In this document: positions 34,898 to 43,046 of the stretch, in pieces
Layout of the letters: every line of letters starts with the position of its first letter
Numbering within the stretch: position 1 is the first letter of the stretch
Source of the DNA: Nitrospirales bacterium
GTDB lineage: Bacteria; Nitrospirota; Nitrospiria; Nitrospirales; UBA8639
Reading direction: 5' to 3'
Assembly (NCBI GenBank): GCA_029261295.1
Contig: JAJDBP010000006.1
Span: 62,001 to 126,000, forward strand
DNA length: 64,000 bases
Notes under the pieces: model-generated
Database searches by the model: none
Seen by the model: the letters and a program-made list of their open reading frames with translations, nothing else
What the model was told of the DNA's origin: nothing
Translations under genes and position numbers: made by a program

Positions 34898-36160
34898 ATG
34901 AGACTTCTCGTTATTGGCAATGGTGGGCGCGAACATGCGCTCGTGTGGAAGCTTTCACAATCGCCTCGTGTGTCAAAAATCTATTGTGCGCCGGGTAATG
35001 CCGGGATCTCACAATTGGCCGAATGTGTGTCCATACAAGTAGATGATATACCTGCTCTTCAAGGGTTTGCCAAGGAACACGACATTGATTTAACCATTGT
35101 CGGACCGGAATTACCTTTATCTTTGGGCATTGCAGACGAATTTCGTAAGGCCAAGTTGAAAATTTTTGGTCCGACCCGCAATGCTGCTCGAATAGAATCC
35201 AGTAAATCTTTCGCCAAAGAATTGATGGTACGGGAAAAAATTCCCACTGCGGCATCTCGGACCTTCGATACATTAGATGTAGCTCTAACCTGGCTAGAAT
35301 CATGCGATATGCCGCTGGTGGTGAAAGCGGATGGTCTGGCTCAGGGGAAAGGCGTCATCATTTGTGAGACGAAAGCGGAAGCTCAAGAGGCAGTAAAAAG
35401 TATGTTGAGTGACCAGCGATTTGGAGATGCTGGTGCACGGGTCGTTCTGGAAGAGTTTCTTGAAGGTGAAGAACTGACTGTCATGGCTTTTTCAGATGGA
35501 CGGACGGTCATTCCTATGATTCCTGCCCAAGACCACAAACGAATCGGAGAAGGTGATACGGGACCAAACACTGGCGGAATGGGCGCCTATGCTCCTGCTC
35601 CCCTCGCCACGCCTGAACTTCGACAACGTATTCTCGATGAGGTTTTACGCCCTGCCGTCACTGGGTTATCCAGAGCGGGGAGTCCTTTTTATGGAGTGCT
35701 GTATGCGGGCCTGATGATTAAAGAGGGAACACCCTATACCCTGGAATTTAATGCGAGGTTTGGTGATCCCGAAACACAAGTCGTGCTACCACTCCTACAA
35801 ACCGATCTGTTGGATATTTTGGAAGCGGTGGTTGAGCATCGATTGGATCAAGTTCCAGTTGTGTGGCATGAACAGTCGGCTGTGTGTGTTGTTCTCACCT
35901 CAGAGGGGTACCCGGGTTCATATCCGTCAGGATTGCCGATCACCGGTTTGCCTCAACAATCTTCTGAATCGGTCGTGGTCTTTCATGCGGGGACAACGGA
36001 ATCTGGATCGGCCGTCCTCACCAACGGGGGAAGAGTCTTAGGGGTGACGGCGCTTGCTGAGACGATTCCACAGGCACAGGAGCATGCGTATGCTGCGCTA
36101 AAACCAATTCAATTTAAAGGCTGCTATTACCGGAAAGATATTGCCCATCGAGTTCTTTAG
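34898..36160 (+). CDS. purD: Phosphoribosylamine-glycine ligase
   Basis: A 420-residue ATP-grasp enzyme that joins glycine to phosphoribosylamine (step 2 of purine synthesis). It shows the start MRLLVIGNGGREHALVWKL, the ATP-grasp lysine region PLVVKADGLAQGKGVIIC, and the GPNTGGMGAYAPAP and LEFNARFGDPETQ motifs. It is typical in all respects and lies downstream of purH. Confidence 0.97.
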   Translation: MRLLVIGNGGREHALVWKLSQSPRVSKIYCAPGNAGISQLAECVSIQVDDIPALQGFAKEHDIDLTIVGPELPLSLGIADEFRKAKLKIFGPTRNAARIESSKSFAKELMVREKIPTAASRTFDTLDVALTWLESCDMPLVVKADGLAQGKGVIICETKAEAQEAVKSMLSDQRFGDAGARVVLEEFLEGEELTVMAFSDGRTVIPMIPAQDHKRIGEGDTGPNTGGMGAYAPAPLATPELRQRILDEVLRPAVTGLSRAGSPFYGVLYAGLMIKEGTPYTLEFNARFGDPETQVVLPLLQTDLLDILEAVVEHRLDQVPVVWHEQSAVCVVLTSEGYPGSYPSGLPITGLPQQSSESVVVFHAGTTESGSAVLTNGGRVLGVTALAETIPQAQEHAYAALKPIQFKGCYYRKDIAHRVL

Positions 36161-36233
36161 CCCGCTTTTGGAAATCGGCCGCATCTTGTGAATGACGGAT
36201 CCGGTATTTGGCGAGTAGGAGTTTCTTCCTGAT

Positions 36234-36875
36234 ATGGCACAAATCCTTCCATTTCCTTTGCCCCCGTCTGCTCAGATCATTGAGCAAGCCCTTGCCTGTA
36301 TTCAAGCTGGAGGGGTTCTCGCCATTCCAACAGATAGTTATTATGCGTTGGCGGTTGGAGCCTTCCATCCAATCGGTCTGAAAAGATTACAGGCCATTAA
36401 AAACGATCGAGTTCATAAACCATTTCCGGTGTTAGTGGGTGACCCCATACAACTTGAAAAATTAGTTGAGGACATTCCAGCAATAGCACAAAAGCTAATC
36501 CAACAATTTTGGCCAGGATTGTTAACCCTTGTTCTCAAAGCCAAGCCAGAGTTGTCATTAGCCGTAAAAGGTGAATCTGGGTATATTGGCATACGACAAC
36601 CCCATGACCTCCGAGTGTGCAAAGTTCTCAATCAGGTAGGACCATTAACCGGAACGAGTGCGAATCGATCTGGGCAATCGCCTGCGCAATCAGCTGAAGA
36701 GGTTAGCCAACAAGTTGGTTCCCAAGTTGACTTGATATTAGATGGTGGAACGACACCAGGGGGGCAACCTTCAACGGTTTTAGAAATCAAACCAGAGCTT
36801 CGGATACTCCGCCAAGGGGCCATTTCATTGTCCGACATTCAACTTGGTCTGGGAGAGATGGTAAGGGTAATTTGA
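36234..36875 (+). CDS. tsaC: L-threonylcarbamoyladenylate synthase (Sua5/YciO/YrdC family)
   Basis: A 213-residue protein of the Sua5/YrdC fold, which makes threonylcarbamoyl-AMP for the t6A37 modification of ANN-decoding tRNAs. Marks are GGVLAIPTDSYYALAVG, the KxR-like basic pocket with KPFPVLVGD, GYIGIRQPHD, and GPLTGTSANRSGQSPAQSAEEV. Length fits the short TsaC/YciO form without the Sua5 C-terminal domain. YciO-type paralogues are hard to separate from TsaC by eye. It lies downstream of purD on the same strand. A small hairpin followed by TTTTT near 36985-37011 could end this transcript. Confidence 0.88.
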   Translation: MAQILPFPLPPSAQIIEQALACIQAGGVLAIPTDSYYALAVGAFHPIGLKRLQAIKNDRVHKPFPVLVGDPIQLEKLVEDIPAIAQKLIQQFWPGLLTLVLKAKPELSLAVKGESGYIGIRQPHDLRVCKVLNQVGPLTGTSANRSGQSPAQSAEEVSQQVGSQVDLILDGGTTPGGQPSTVLEIKPELRILRQGAISLSDIQLGLGEMVRVI

Positions 36876-37031
36876 TGTTGAAATGGACGAGGGCGGATTA
36901 CCTTTTTGGGTTTCAATCCTTTGAAATGGTATGGGAAGCTAGAGGTTTGATTGAACAACAATTGGGATTCAAATTTATCAAGCTGGGCTCTAAAGGCCCT
37001 CTAACTTTTTACACGGGAATTGATTGAGGCT

Positions 37032-37523
37032 ATGACTGATGACGAACAGCCGGCCAGCGTCTGTGCCAACCTCATAGAAAATATGCGGAGTCTCCAATTA
37101 TCTACAGTAGGGGACGACGGAGTTCCCCACTGCGGCTATACCCCCTACTTGCACCGTGAGCCTTGTTGCTTTTATATTTTTGTGAGTCAGCTAGCAGCGC
37201 ATACACGAAATTTACTGAAAAACAAAACTGTAGCCGTCATGATCATGGAGGATGAAAGTTCAACATCCCAAATTTTTGCGAGGGTCAGGCTGAACTACCT
37301 ATGTGAAGCTAACCTTATTGCATCTGACAGTCCTGATTACTCATTGGTGTTGGACGACTACCAACAGCGACATGGGAAAATGGCTGGCTTGTTACGACAG
37401 TTGCCAGACTTCGTCCTCTTCCAACTCCAACCGATAAATGGACAATTTGTCATGGGATTTGGAAAAGCCTACGCCATGACTGGAGATAATTTGACTGTCT
37501 TCGAACATGCTCGAACTGGCTAG
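37032..37523 (+). CDS. HugZ-like pyridoxamine 5'-phosphate oxidase-fold protein
   Basis: About 163 residues from the ATG at 37032; a TTG at 37020 is the alternative start. The split-barrel FMN-binding fold is seen in MRSLQLSTVGDDGVPHCGYTPY, FYIFVSQLAAHTRNLL, VAVMIMEDESSTSQIFARVRL and NGQFVMGFGKAYAM (partly quoted). This pattern matches the HugZ/HutZ group, which degrades or handles heme, and lacks the C-terminal DUF2470 part seen in some members. A general FMN reductase role cannot be excluded. Confidence 0.8.
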   Translation: MTDDEQPASVCANLIENMRSLQLSTVGDDGVPHCGYTPYLHREPCCFYIFVSQLAAHTRNLLKNKTVAVMIMEDESSTSQIFARVRLNYLCEANLIASDSPDYSLVLDDYQQRHGKMAGLLRQLPDFVLFQLQPINGQFVMGFGKAYAMTGDNLTVFEHARTG

Positions 37524-37934
37524 ATTGATGACTTGAGATTCTTCATTTAGGCAGACTCGTTTTTCCTCCGCAATATTGCCCAAAAGTTATAATCTCCTTT
37601 TCCTTTCTTTTTGGATTGCTTGTAGGCCAGTTGCCTCGACGGCTCTATACTCAAACAAGGATAGTCCTCTAAATAAGGGAACCCATCAATTTTTTTCAGT
37701 GAGGATGGGAATCCACAATCTTTTGTCCTTTCACTTTTCTTTGTTGTTCAGTCGTCGGTTGTTTTCCTGAGATGATGGGTGCAACAAGTCTTATCCTTGC
37801 AAGGATATAATAACCCAAAAAAATGTTGCCTATATTAATTCGGTGTTTTAAAAGAGGAATTTCTTGTTCACACTGAGGACTCAAGAGTGCAGGTCGCAAC
37901 TTAGAAAGAGGATTTAATGAATAATATGGATAAA
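37524..37934. other. Intergenic region without recognisable genes
   Basis: About 410 bp between the HugZ-like gene and the convergent RmlD-like gene. Short frames on either strand have no domain signature, no ribosome site and low-complexity composition. I see no tRNA, terminator or repeat. Confidence 0.5.
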
Positions 37935-38789
37935 TTAGGGGTTGGTTTTTAAAACGCTCTTGCGAGATTGTGAGAGTGAGAGTAATGAAGTCTGTAAAAG
38001 TTTTGTTGCTCTCGAAGAGTCGAGAGTGAGATTTGGGGGACGTACCAGTCCAGATCTTTCTATTGTTCCTTTTTGAATGTTAGGTGTTGGTGTATAGCCA
38101 AATTGTTGAATTAAATTAACCCCCAAGTCCCATCGGTTGAGGCTGTTAGGCCCACCAATATGTAGCGTTCCAGGAATATCTTTAGTCGCAAGCTCTAAAA
38201 GGGCATCTGCGAGATTTTCTACCCATATTGGGCTACGCCATTCATCCTCGAATAATTTACAGAGGCTTTGGTTGGTGATGGCGTCGATGAGACGAGTTGT
38301 TTGTCGATCGGGTTTACGTAAATCATAAAGTAGCGAAGTGCGAACAATGGTAGCTCCTGGATTGAGTGCACGAACCAGGTCTTCTGCTTCTGTCTTGGCT
38401 TTTCCGTAGGGGTGGATGGGACAAGGTGCATTGGCTTCGGTATATGGAGCGGTGTTTCCGTCAAAAATTTGATCTGTAGATAGGTGGATGAAACGGATAT
38501 TTCGTTTTGCGGCTTGTATGGCTAGAAGACCTGCCGCCTTGGGGATTGCCGAAAGGTTGCCACCTTGTTCTGAGCAGGCAGTATGAATGATGGTTTCTGG
38601 GCGCACCCGATCTAAGAGAATTTTGACATGCTGGGGTTCTTGTAAATCACAGACATGAAAGGTGACATCGGGGATAGCAGTGACAGCCGTACTGTGCAGT
38701 GTTCCGATTGCCGTATAATTTTGAGCTCGGTGCAAAATATGGGTTCCCAAAAACCCTGCTCCGCCGGTGACGAGAAGTCGTGATCTCAT
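37935..38789 (-). CDS. RmlD-like NAD(P)-dependent sugar reductase/epimerase (SDR)
   Basis: A 284-residue extended short-chain dehydrogenase. It has the Rossmann motif LLVTGGAGFLGTHIL near the N-terminus, the RmlD-type segment FIHLSTDQIFDGNTAPYTE, and the YxxxK pair in HPYGKAKTEAEDLV. It is related to dTDP-4-dehydrorhamnose reductase, but the window has no other rml genes, so the substrate is open. It is divergently transcribed from the threonine aldolase gene. Confidence 0.85.
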   Translation of the reverse strand: MRSRLLVTGGAGFLGTHILHRAQNYTAIGTLHSTAVTAIPDVTFHVCDLQEPQHVKILLDRVRPETIIHTACSEQGGNLSAIPKAAGLLAIQAAKRNIRFIHLSTDQIFDGNTAPYTEANAPCPIHPYGKAKTEAEDLVRALNPGATIVRTSLLYDLRKPDRQTTRLIDAITNQSLCKLFEDEWRSPIWVENLADALLELATKDIPGTLHIGGPNSLNRWDLGVNLIQQFGYTPTPNIQKGTIERSGLVRPPNLTLDSSRATKLLQTSLLSLSQSRKSVLKTNP

Positions 38790-38886
38790 TCTTGAAATTG
38801 TAGCGAATTAGGGAAAGGAAATCTTGTGCGTTGGAGATAGGTTGCATAGAATGGAAACCCCTCGAGCCTTCTTACGGAGATGAAAC

Positions 38887-39924
38887 ATGTCTGTGATTGA
38901 TTTACGAAGTGATACGGTGACGAAACCGACGTCAGGGATGAGACAAGCTATGGCCTATGCAGAGGTTGGTGATGATGTGTATGGCGAAGATCCCACGGTT
39001 AATAAATTAGAAGCCATGGCCGCAGAGATGTTGGGAAAAGAGGCTGGGTTGTTTGTGCCAACTGGTGTCATGGGTAATCAATTATCCATTAGGCTGCATA
39101 CCCAACCTGGGGATGAGGTCATTATAGAAAGTTCTGCCCATATTCTTCGTTATGAGGGTGGCTCTGCTTCGTCCATATCTGGTGTGCAACTGTGTCCGGT
39201 GCCTGGAAATCGAGGATTGTTATCTCCCGAAACGGTTGAACTGGCCATTCGCCGACCGGATTTACACACGCCCTCGTCGACTCTTTTGTGTTTGGAACAA
39301 ACTCATAATGTCGGTGGTGGTTCGGTATATCCCCTGGAGACGTTGCATCAATTATCCGACCTGGCCCGTCGGCATGGGATGGCCGTACATTTAGATGGAG
39401 CTAGATTATTTAATGCTTCTGCGCAAACTGGGGTGTCGGTGGCTGAGTATGCGGCTATTTTTGACACCGTATCTTTTTGTTTGTCTAAGGGCTTAGGTGC
39501 GCCAGTTGGTTCGATTGTGGTGTCTGATGATGCAAGCATTCAGAAGCTTCGACGGTTAAGAAAAATACTCGGCGGAGGGATGCGACAAGTGGGAATTTTG
39601 GCGGCTGCGGGCATCTATGCACTAGAACATCATGTGGCACGTTTGGTAGAAGACCATGCGAATGCCAGACATTTGGCGGTATTGCTACAAGGAATTGTCG
39701 GGGTTGAGGTTGATGTGAAATCCGTCGAGACAAATATGGTGATGTTTCAAGTGCCGTTGTTTCCTCAAGCTACTGAACACATATTAGGGCAGTGTCGGGA
39801 GGCAGGGGTTTTGTTAAATGCGGTTGGGGATCGATCGTTTCGGGTGGTCACGCATTTAGATGTGAATCATGAGGATATGGAAATAGCGGGGAAAGTGTTC
39901 GCCCGCGTCTTTTCGTGTTTATGA
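38887..39924 (+). CDS. ltaE: Low-specificity L-threonine aldolase
   Basis: A 345-residue fold-type I PLP enzyme that cleaves threonine/allo-threonine to glycine and acetaldehyde. It shows the family start [47 protein letters not shown], and the PLP-lysine motif [15 protein letters not shown]. The length is normal. It is divergent from the RmlD-like gene and followed by two small plus-strand genes. Confidence 0.95.
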   Translation: MSVIDLRSDTVTKPTSGMRQAMAYAEVGDDVYGEDPTVNKLEAMAAEMLGKEAGLFVPTGVMGNQLSIRLHTQPGDEVIIESSAHILRYEGGSASSISGVQLCPVPGNRGLLSPETVELAIRRPDLHTPSSTLLCLEQTHNVGGGSVYPLETLHQLSDLARRHGMAVHLDGARLFNASAQTGVSVAEYAAIFDTVSFCLSKGLGAPVGSIVVSDDASIQKLRRLRKILGGGMRQVGILAAAGIYALEHHVARLVEDHANARHLAVLLQGIVGVEVDVKSVETNMVMFQVPLFPQATEHILGQCREAGVLLNAVGDRSFRVVTHLDVNHEDMEIAGKVFARVFSCL

Positions 39925-40008
39925 AGGTTACGTGGGGATCGAGTTCGTTGACAGGAAGAGTAGACCTTTCTACAATTTTTTTTGTTTCGTGAAGAAAGAG
40001 GGTATCTA

Positions 40009-40254
40009 GTGAGTTCTTTTCCAGCCGTTTCATTTCAACAAATTTCACAAATATTAGAATTGACGGATCAATTGAACCTGTCTCGTGAGGCAGTGGAAAT
40101 TCCACTTTCCCCAGAGAGCCCAGGTGTGGTGCGGCGTCTAGCTAATGGGAAAATTGAGATTGTTGTGGATGCAGACCAACCATTTGTCGAATGGTTGCCT
40201 ACAGTGTCCTCAAAAGTCGAAGCGTTGATGGCAGAAGATTTGTCTTCGGAATAA
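40009..40254 (+). CDS. Small protein of unknown function
   Basis: About 82 residues from the GTG at 40009, which has an AGAGGG ribosome site; the frame is open back to 39982, but that start lacks one. It is acidic and soluble, with an ISQILELTDQLNLSREAVEI segment and a central VVRRLANGKIEIVVDADQPF strand pair. I do not recognise the family. It lies about 84 bp after ltaE and 41 bp before the next small gene. Confidence 0.6.
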   Translation: MSSFPAVSFQQISQILELTDQLNLSREAVEIPLSPESPGVVRRLANGKIEIVVDADQPFVEWLPTVSSKVEALMAEDLSSE

Positions 40255-40295
40255 TGTGTCGTTTAAAGCGGTATTCTAACAAGGATTTGTAAGTG

Positions 40296-40502
40296 ATGGC
40301 GGTCCGTGATCGTGAATGGCCGGGATATACCCTCTGGTATTGTTGCCAAGAATGTGGTCGCCTCTGGACGTATCAGGGGCTAGATGTCGTGGCTTTGGAT
40401 CTCAATTGTTCATTGGGTCCGGCCACCGTTGGCGAGGGTGTGTCTCCTCGGATATGTGCGATCTGCGAAGGTCGGTGCGATGCTCCAGCTGCCGAGATTT
40501 GA
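40296..40502 (+). CDS. Small Cys-rich (putative zinc-binding) protein
   Basis: A 68-residue protein with two cysteine knuckles, YCCQECGRLW and ICAICEGRC, spaced about 35 residues apart, consistent with one zinc site. It starts at the ATG 40296 (the preceding GTG at 40293 is also possible) about 10 nt after AAGGA. Probably co-transcribed with the small gene just upstream. The function is unknown. Confidence 0.6.
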   Translation: MAVRDREWPGYTLWYCCQECGRLWTYQGLDVVALDLNCSLGPATVGEGVSPRICAICEGRCDAPAAEI

Positions 40503-40566
40503 TCTGCGGTTCTGAGTCGTTTGAATGTCTAATAAATTTGGTGAATAAAGGCCCTTTTTTTACCTT

Positions 40567-41004
40567 TTACGAGGCAATGGCTACAGGTTCTTCCTTCATA
40601 TCAGTTTCTCCCGCCACTCCTGTTGTTTTTTCTACAGACCACTCCTGAGGAGTAATTTTTAAAATGTGGCCTTTCAGGGTATAAAACTCGCCTTCGGAAA
40701 TCTCCACCTGATTATTGTCTTCCACACGAATTGTCAGTACCCGTTTTTTGTTGTTTGTTGTGGTAAGGATCAATCCCTTCTCCGAGCGTTCTAGGTGATA
40801 GGCTCCTTGTTCATTGATGACTAGTGAATTAGCTTCGATCTTGGCATGAAGTTTTCCACCTGAATCGAAAATAGCAAAATTAATTCGAACTGGGACACCC
40901 CCGGTTTTTCGAAGTTCTAATTCAAGTTGAGGAAGTCCTTCAATTTCCACGGTCCCGTTGGAATTGCGATACCAATGTGGTCCGACTTTCACATCTATGC
41001 CCAC
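40567..41004 (-). CDS. Beta-rich protein of unknown function
   Basis: About 145 residues from the GTG at 41004, chosen for an excellent AGGAGG site 7 nt upstream; the open frame extends to 41172, but that part is not supported. It has alternating hydrophobic beta-strand pattern throughout (VEIEGLPQLELELRK; VPVRINFAIFDSGGKL; VLTIRVEDNNQVEIS) and no signal peptide. The family is not recognised. It ends opposite the small Cys-rich gene (convergent). Confidence 0.65.
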   Translation of the reverse strand: MGIDVKVGPHWYRNSNGTVEIEGLPQLELELRKTGGVPVRINFAIFDSGGKLHAKIEANSLVINEQGAYHLERSEKGLILTTTNNKKRVLTIRVEDNNQVEISEGEFYTLKGHILKITPQEWSVEKTTGVAGETDMKEEPVAIAS

Positions 41005-41120
41005 GATGTTTCCTCCTGACAAACACAATAATGATGATGGAATGAAATGGATAGTTATTGTACTGAGCAGATATAGCTGCTGGCTAGAGGGAATTTCCCC
41101 CAAGAGAAAAAATCTAAACC

Positions 41121-41345
41121 TCACTGAGGAGGGGTTGTTTTTTTGATTCGGTTGAGGATTAAGGCAATACACCCTCCTAAGAGTCCCCCCCCCACTATTG
41201 GCGGGATAAATTCGACCATCTTAGTTTCCCAAATGGGTTCCTGAGCGAGCATGATGTCTCGCATCCCACCTTGAATCATGATGACCGCCAGGGCCAATAA
41301 GGCCCCAATTATGAACCACCAGCGAAAAATTTTAAATCCTTCCAT
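41121..41345 (-). CDS. Small two-helix membrane protein
   Basis: A 74-residue protein with two hydrophobic helices (about 8-26 and 47-65) and a basic C-terminal tail (RIKKTTPPQ). The segment VGGGLLGG is encoded across a run of nine G, a potential slippage site. It lies only 9 bp after the YifB/ComM gene on the same strand. The function is unknown. Confidence 0.6.
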   Translation of the reverse strand: MEGFKIFRWWFIIGALLALAVIMIQGGMRDIMLAQEPIWETKMVEFIPPIVGGGLLGGCIALILNRIKKTTPPQ

Positions 41346-41354
41346 CGTCGGAAC

Positions 41355-42881
41355 CTAGGAGGAAAGTGGACGATCTAATGATCTGTATTGAATGGCTTCT
41401 GCCACATGCTGGGGTTGGATATTCTTAGATTCTGCCAAATCAGCAATTGTTCGGGAAACTCGAAGAATACGGCCATACGCGCGAGCTGAGAGTCCTAGCC
41501 TGGTCACGGCTTGTTCCAACAGCGTCTTGCCTGCTTCGTCTAGTTGGCAATATTTTTTTATCATTCGGGGTTTAAGTTGTGCGTTATTTAATGTTTTCTC
41601 CTGGTGGTACCGTGTGACTTGTTGTTGACGAGCTTGAATAACCCTTTGGCGAATTGAATGGGAACTATCGCTAGGGGTGGTTCCAGATAACTCTTTAACC
41701 GGGACTGCCGGGACTTCAATGTGAATATCCAATCGATCTAATAGTGGTCCAGACAGCCGGCTTCTATAACGCTGTATTTGATGCGGAGTACAACCACATT
41801 CATGAATGGGATCGCCAGAATAGCCACAAGGGCATGGGTTCATGGCGACGATTAACATCAGCTTTGCTGGATAGGTCAAGCTGGCTTGAACTCGCGTGAG
41901 GGTGACGGTGCCGTTTTCTAATGGTTGTCGCAGACTATCTAACAATGGGCGTTTAAATTCCAGTGCCTCATCCAGAAATAAGATGCCTTGGTGGGCTAGA
42001 GAAATTTCTCCTGGTTTTGGAATTGATCCTCCTCCGACCAAACCGGCCTCAGAAATGGAATGGTGTGGGGCTCGAAATGGTCGAGAAGTCAGGAGGGGAG
42101 AGTTAGAGGGCAAATTTCCAGCTATGCTGTGGACCTGACTGGCTTCTAAACATTCCTGAAAACTCATGGGGGGTAAAATACCCGTTAGACGTTGGGCTAA
42201 CATGGTCTTTCCGGACCCTGGAGGCCCAACCATCAACACATTATGGCCACCGGCTGCGGCAACTTCCAGTGCTCGTTTGGCTTGGAATTGGCCTACGACA
42301 TCTCCAAAATCCTCCTCAGTAATTTGGGAAGGAGGCTTAAGAAAGTGAGGGTCTGTTTTGAGCGGAGATAAGGTGAGCGAGCCCTGAAGAAATTCGACAA
42401 CTTGTGGGAGAGTATGGACACCATAAATGGTGGCATGCTTAACCATGCTTCCTTGAATTGCGTTTTCTTGTGGAAGAATAAGGGATTGGGAGGTAGGGGT
42501 TGCCAGAGCCATTGAGAGTGCCCCAGGAACTTCTTTGATCCGACCATCTAAGGCTAACTCTCCAACGAATAAATAGGGTGTCACGCATTCTTGAGTGAGC
42601 ACACCTTCGGCAATGAGAATCCCGATGGCAATGCCTAGTTCAAGCCCAGCGCCTTCCTTTTTTATTCCGGCTGGGGCCAAATTGACAGTTATTTTTTTAG
42701 GGGGAAATCGAAATCCCGTATTTTTAAGCGCGGACCGAACACGGTCTCGACTTTCTCGAACGGTGGCATCAGGTAATCCAACGATGGAAAATTGTGGGAG
42801 TCCACCACCAAGATCAACCTCAATTTCGATAGGATTTGCTTCTAAGCCTACTAACCCCAGGCTATGGACTTTGGCTAGCAC
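41355..42881 (-). CDS. comM: YifB/ComM-family Mg-chelatase-like AAA+ ATPase
   Basis: A 508-residue protein with three parts: an N-terminal Lon-protease-like S5 fold (VEVDLGGGLPQFSIVGLPD, residues 1-170), a Mg-chelatase-type AAA+ module with Walker A VGPPGSGKTMLAQRL and Walker B GILFLDEALEF plus the family cysteines NPCPCGYSGDPIHECGC, and a C-terminal helical domain. ComM is a helicase that promotes branch migration during natural transformation; many non-competent bacteria also carry the gene. It lies 165 bp downstream of the pseudokinase gene on the same strand. Confidence 0.93.
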   Translation of the reverse strand: MLAKVHSLGLVGLEANPIEIEVDLGGGLPQFSIVGLPDATVRESRDRVRSALKNTGFRFPPKKITVNLAPAGIKKEGAGLELGIAIGILIAEGVLTQECVTPYLFVGELALDGRIKEVPGALSMALATPTSQSLILPQENAIQGSMVKHATIYGVHTLPQVVEFLQGSLTLSPLKTDPHFLKPPSQITEEDFGDVVGQFQAKRALEVAAAGGHNVLMVGPPGSGKTMLAQRLTGILPPMSFQECLEASQVHSIAGNLPSNSPLLTSRPFRAPHHSISEAGLVGGGSIPKPGEISLAHQGILFLDEALEFKRPLLDSLRQPLENGTVTLTRVQASLTYPAKLMLIVAMNPCPCGYSGDPIHECGCTPHQIQRYRSRLSGPLLDRLDIHIEVPAVPVKELSGTTPSDSSHSIRQRVIQARQQQVTRYHQEKTLNNAQLKPRMIKKYCQLDEAGKTLLEQAVTRLGLSARAYGRILRVSRTIADLAESKNIQPQHVAEAIQYRSLDRPLSS

Positions 42882-43046
42882 TCGTAATGGGCCATAGGGT
42901 ACATAAGGGAATTTTTCGGCATGCTTGAAATGATTATAGGAGATGTCAGGAGGTGGTACAACGCTATGAGGGATAATGTATTGCCGGATATCTGAAAAGA
43001 CAAAAAGACGCCAGTCGTAGGCCCCTTGATTTTCGTCAGCAGGTAT

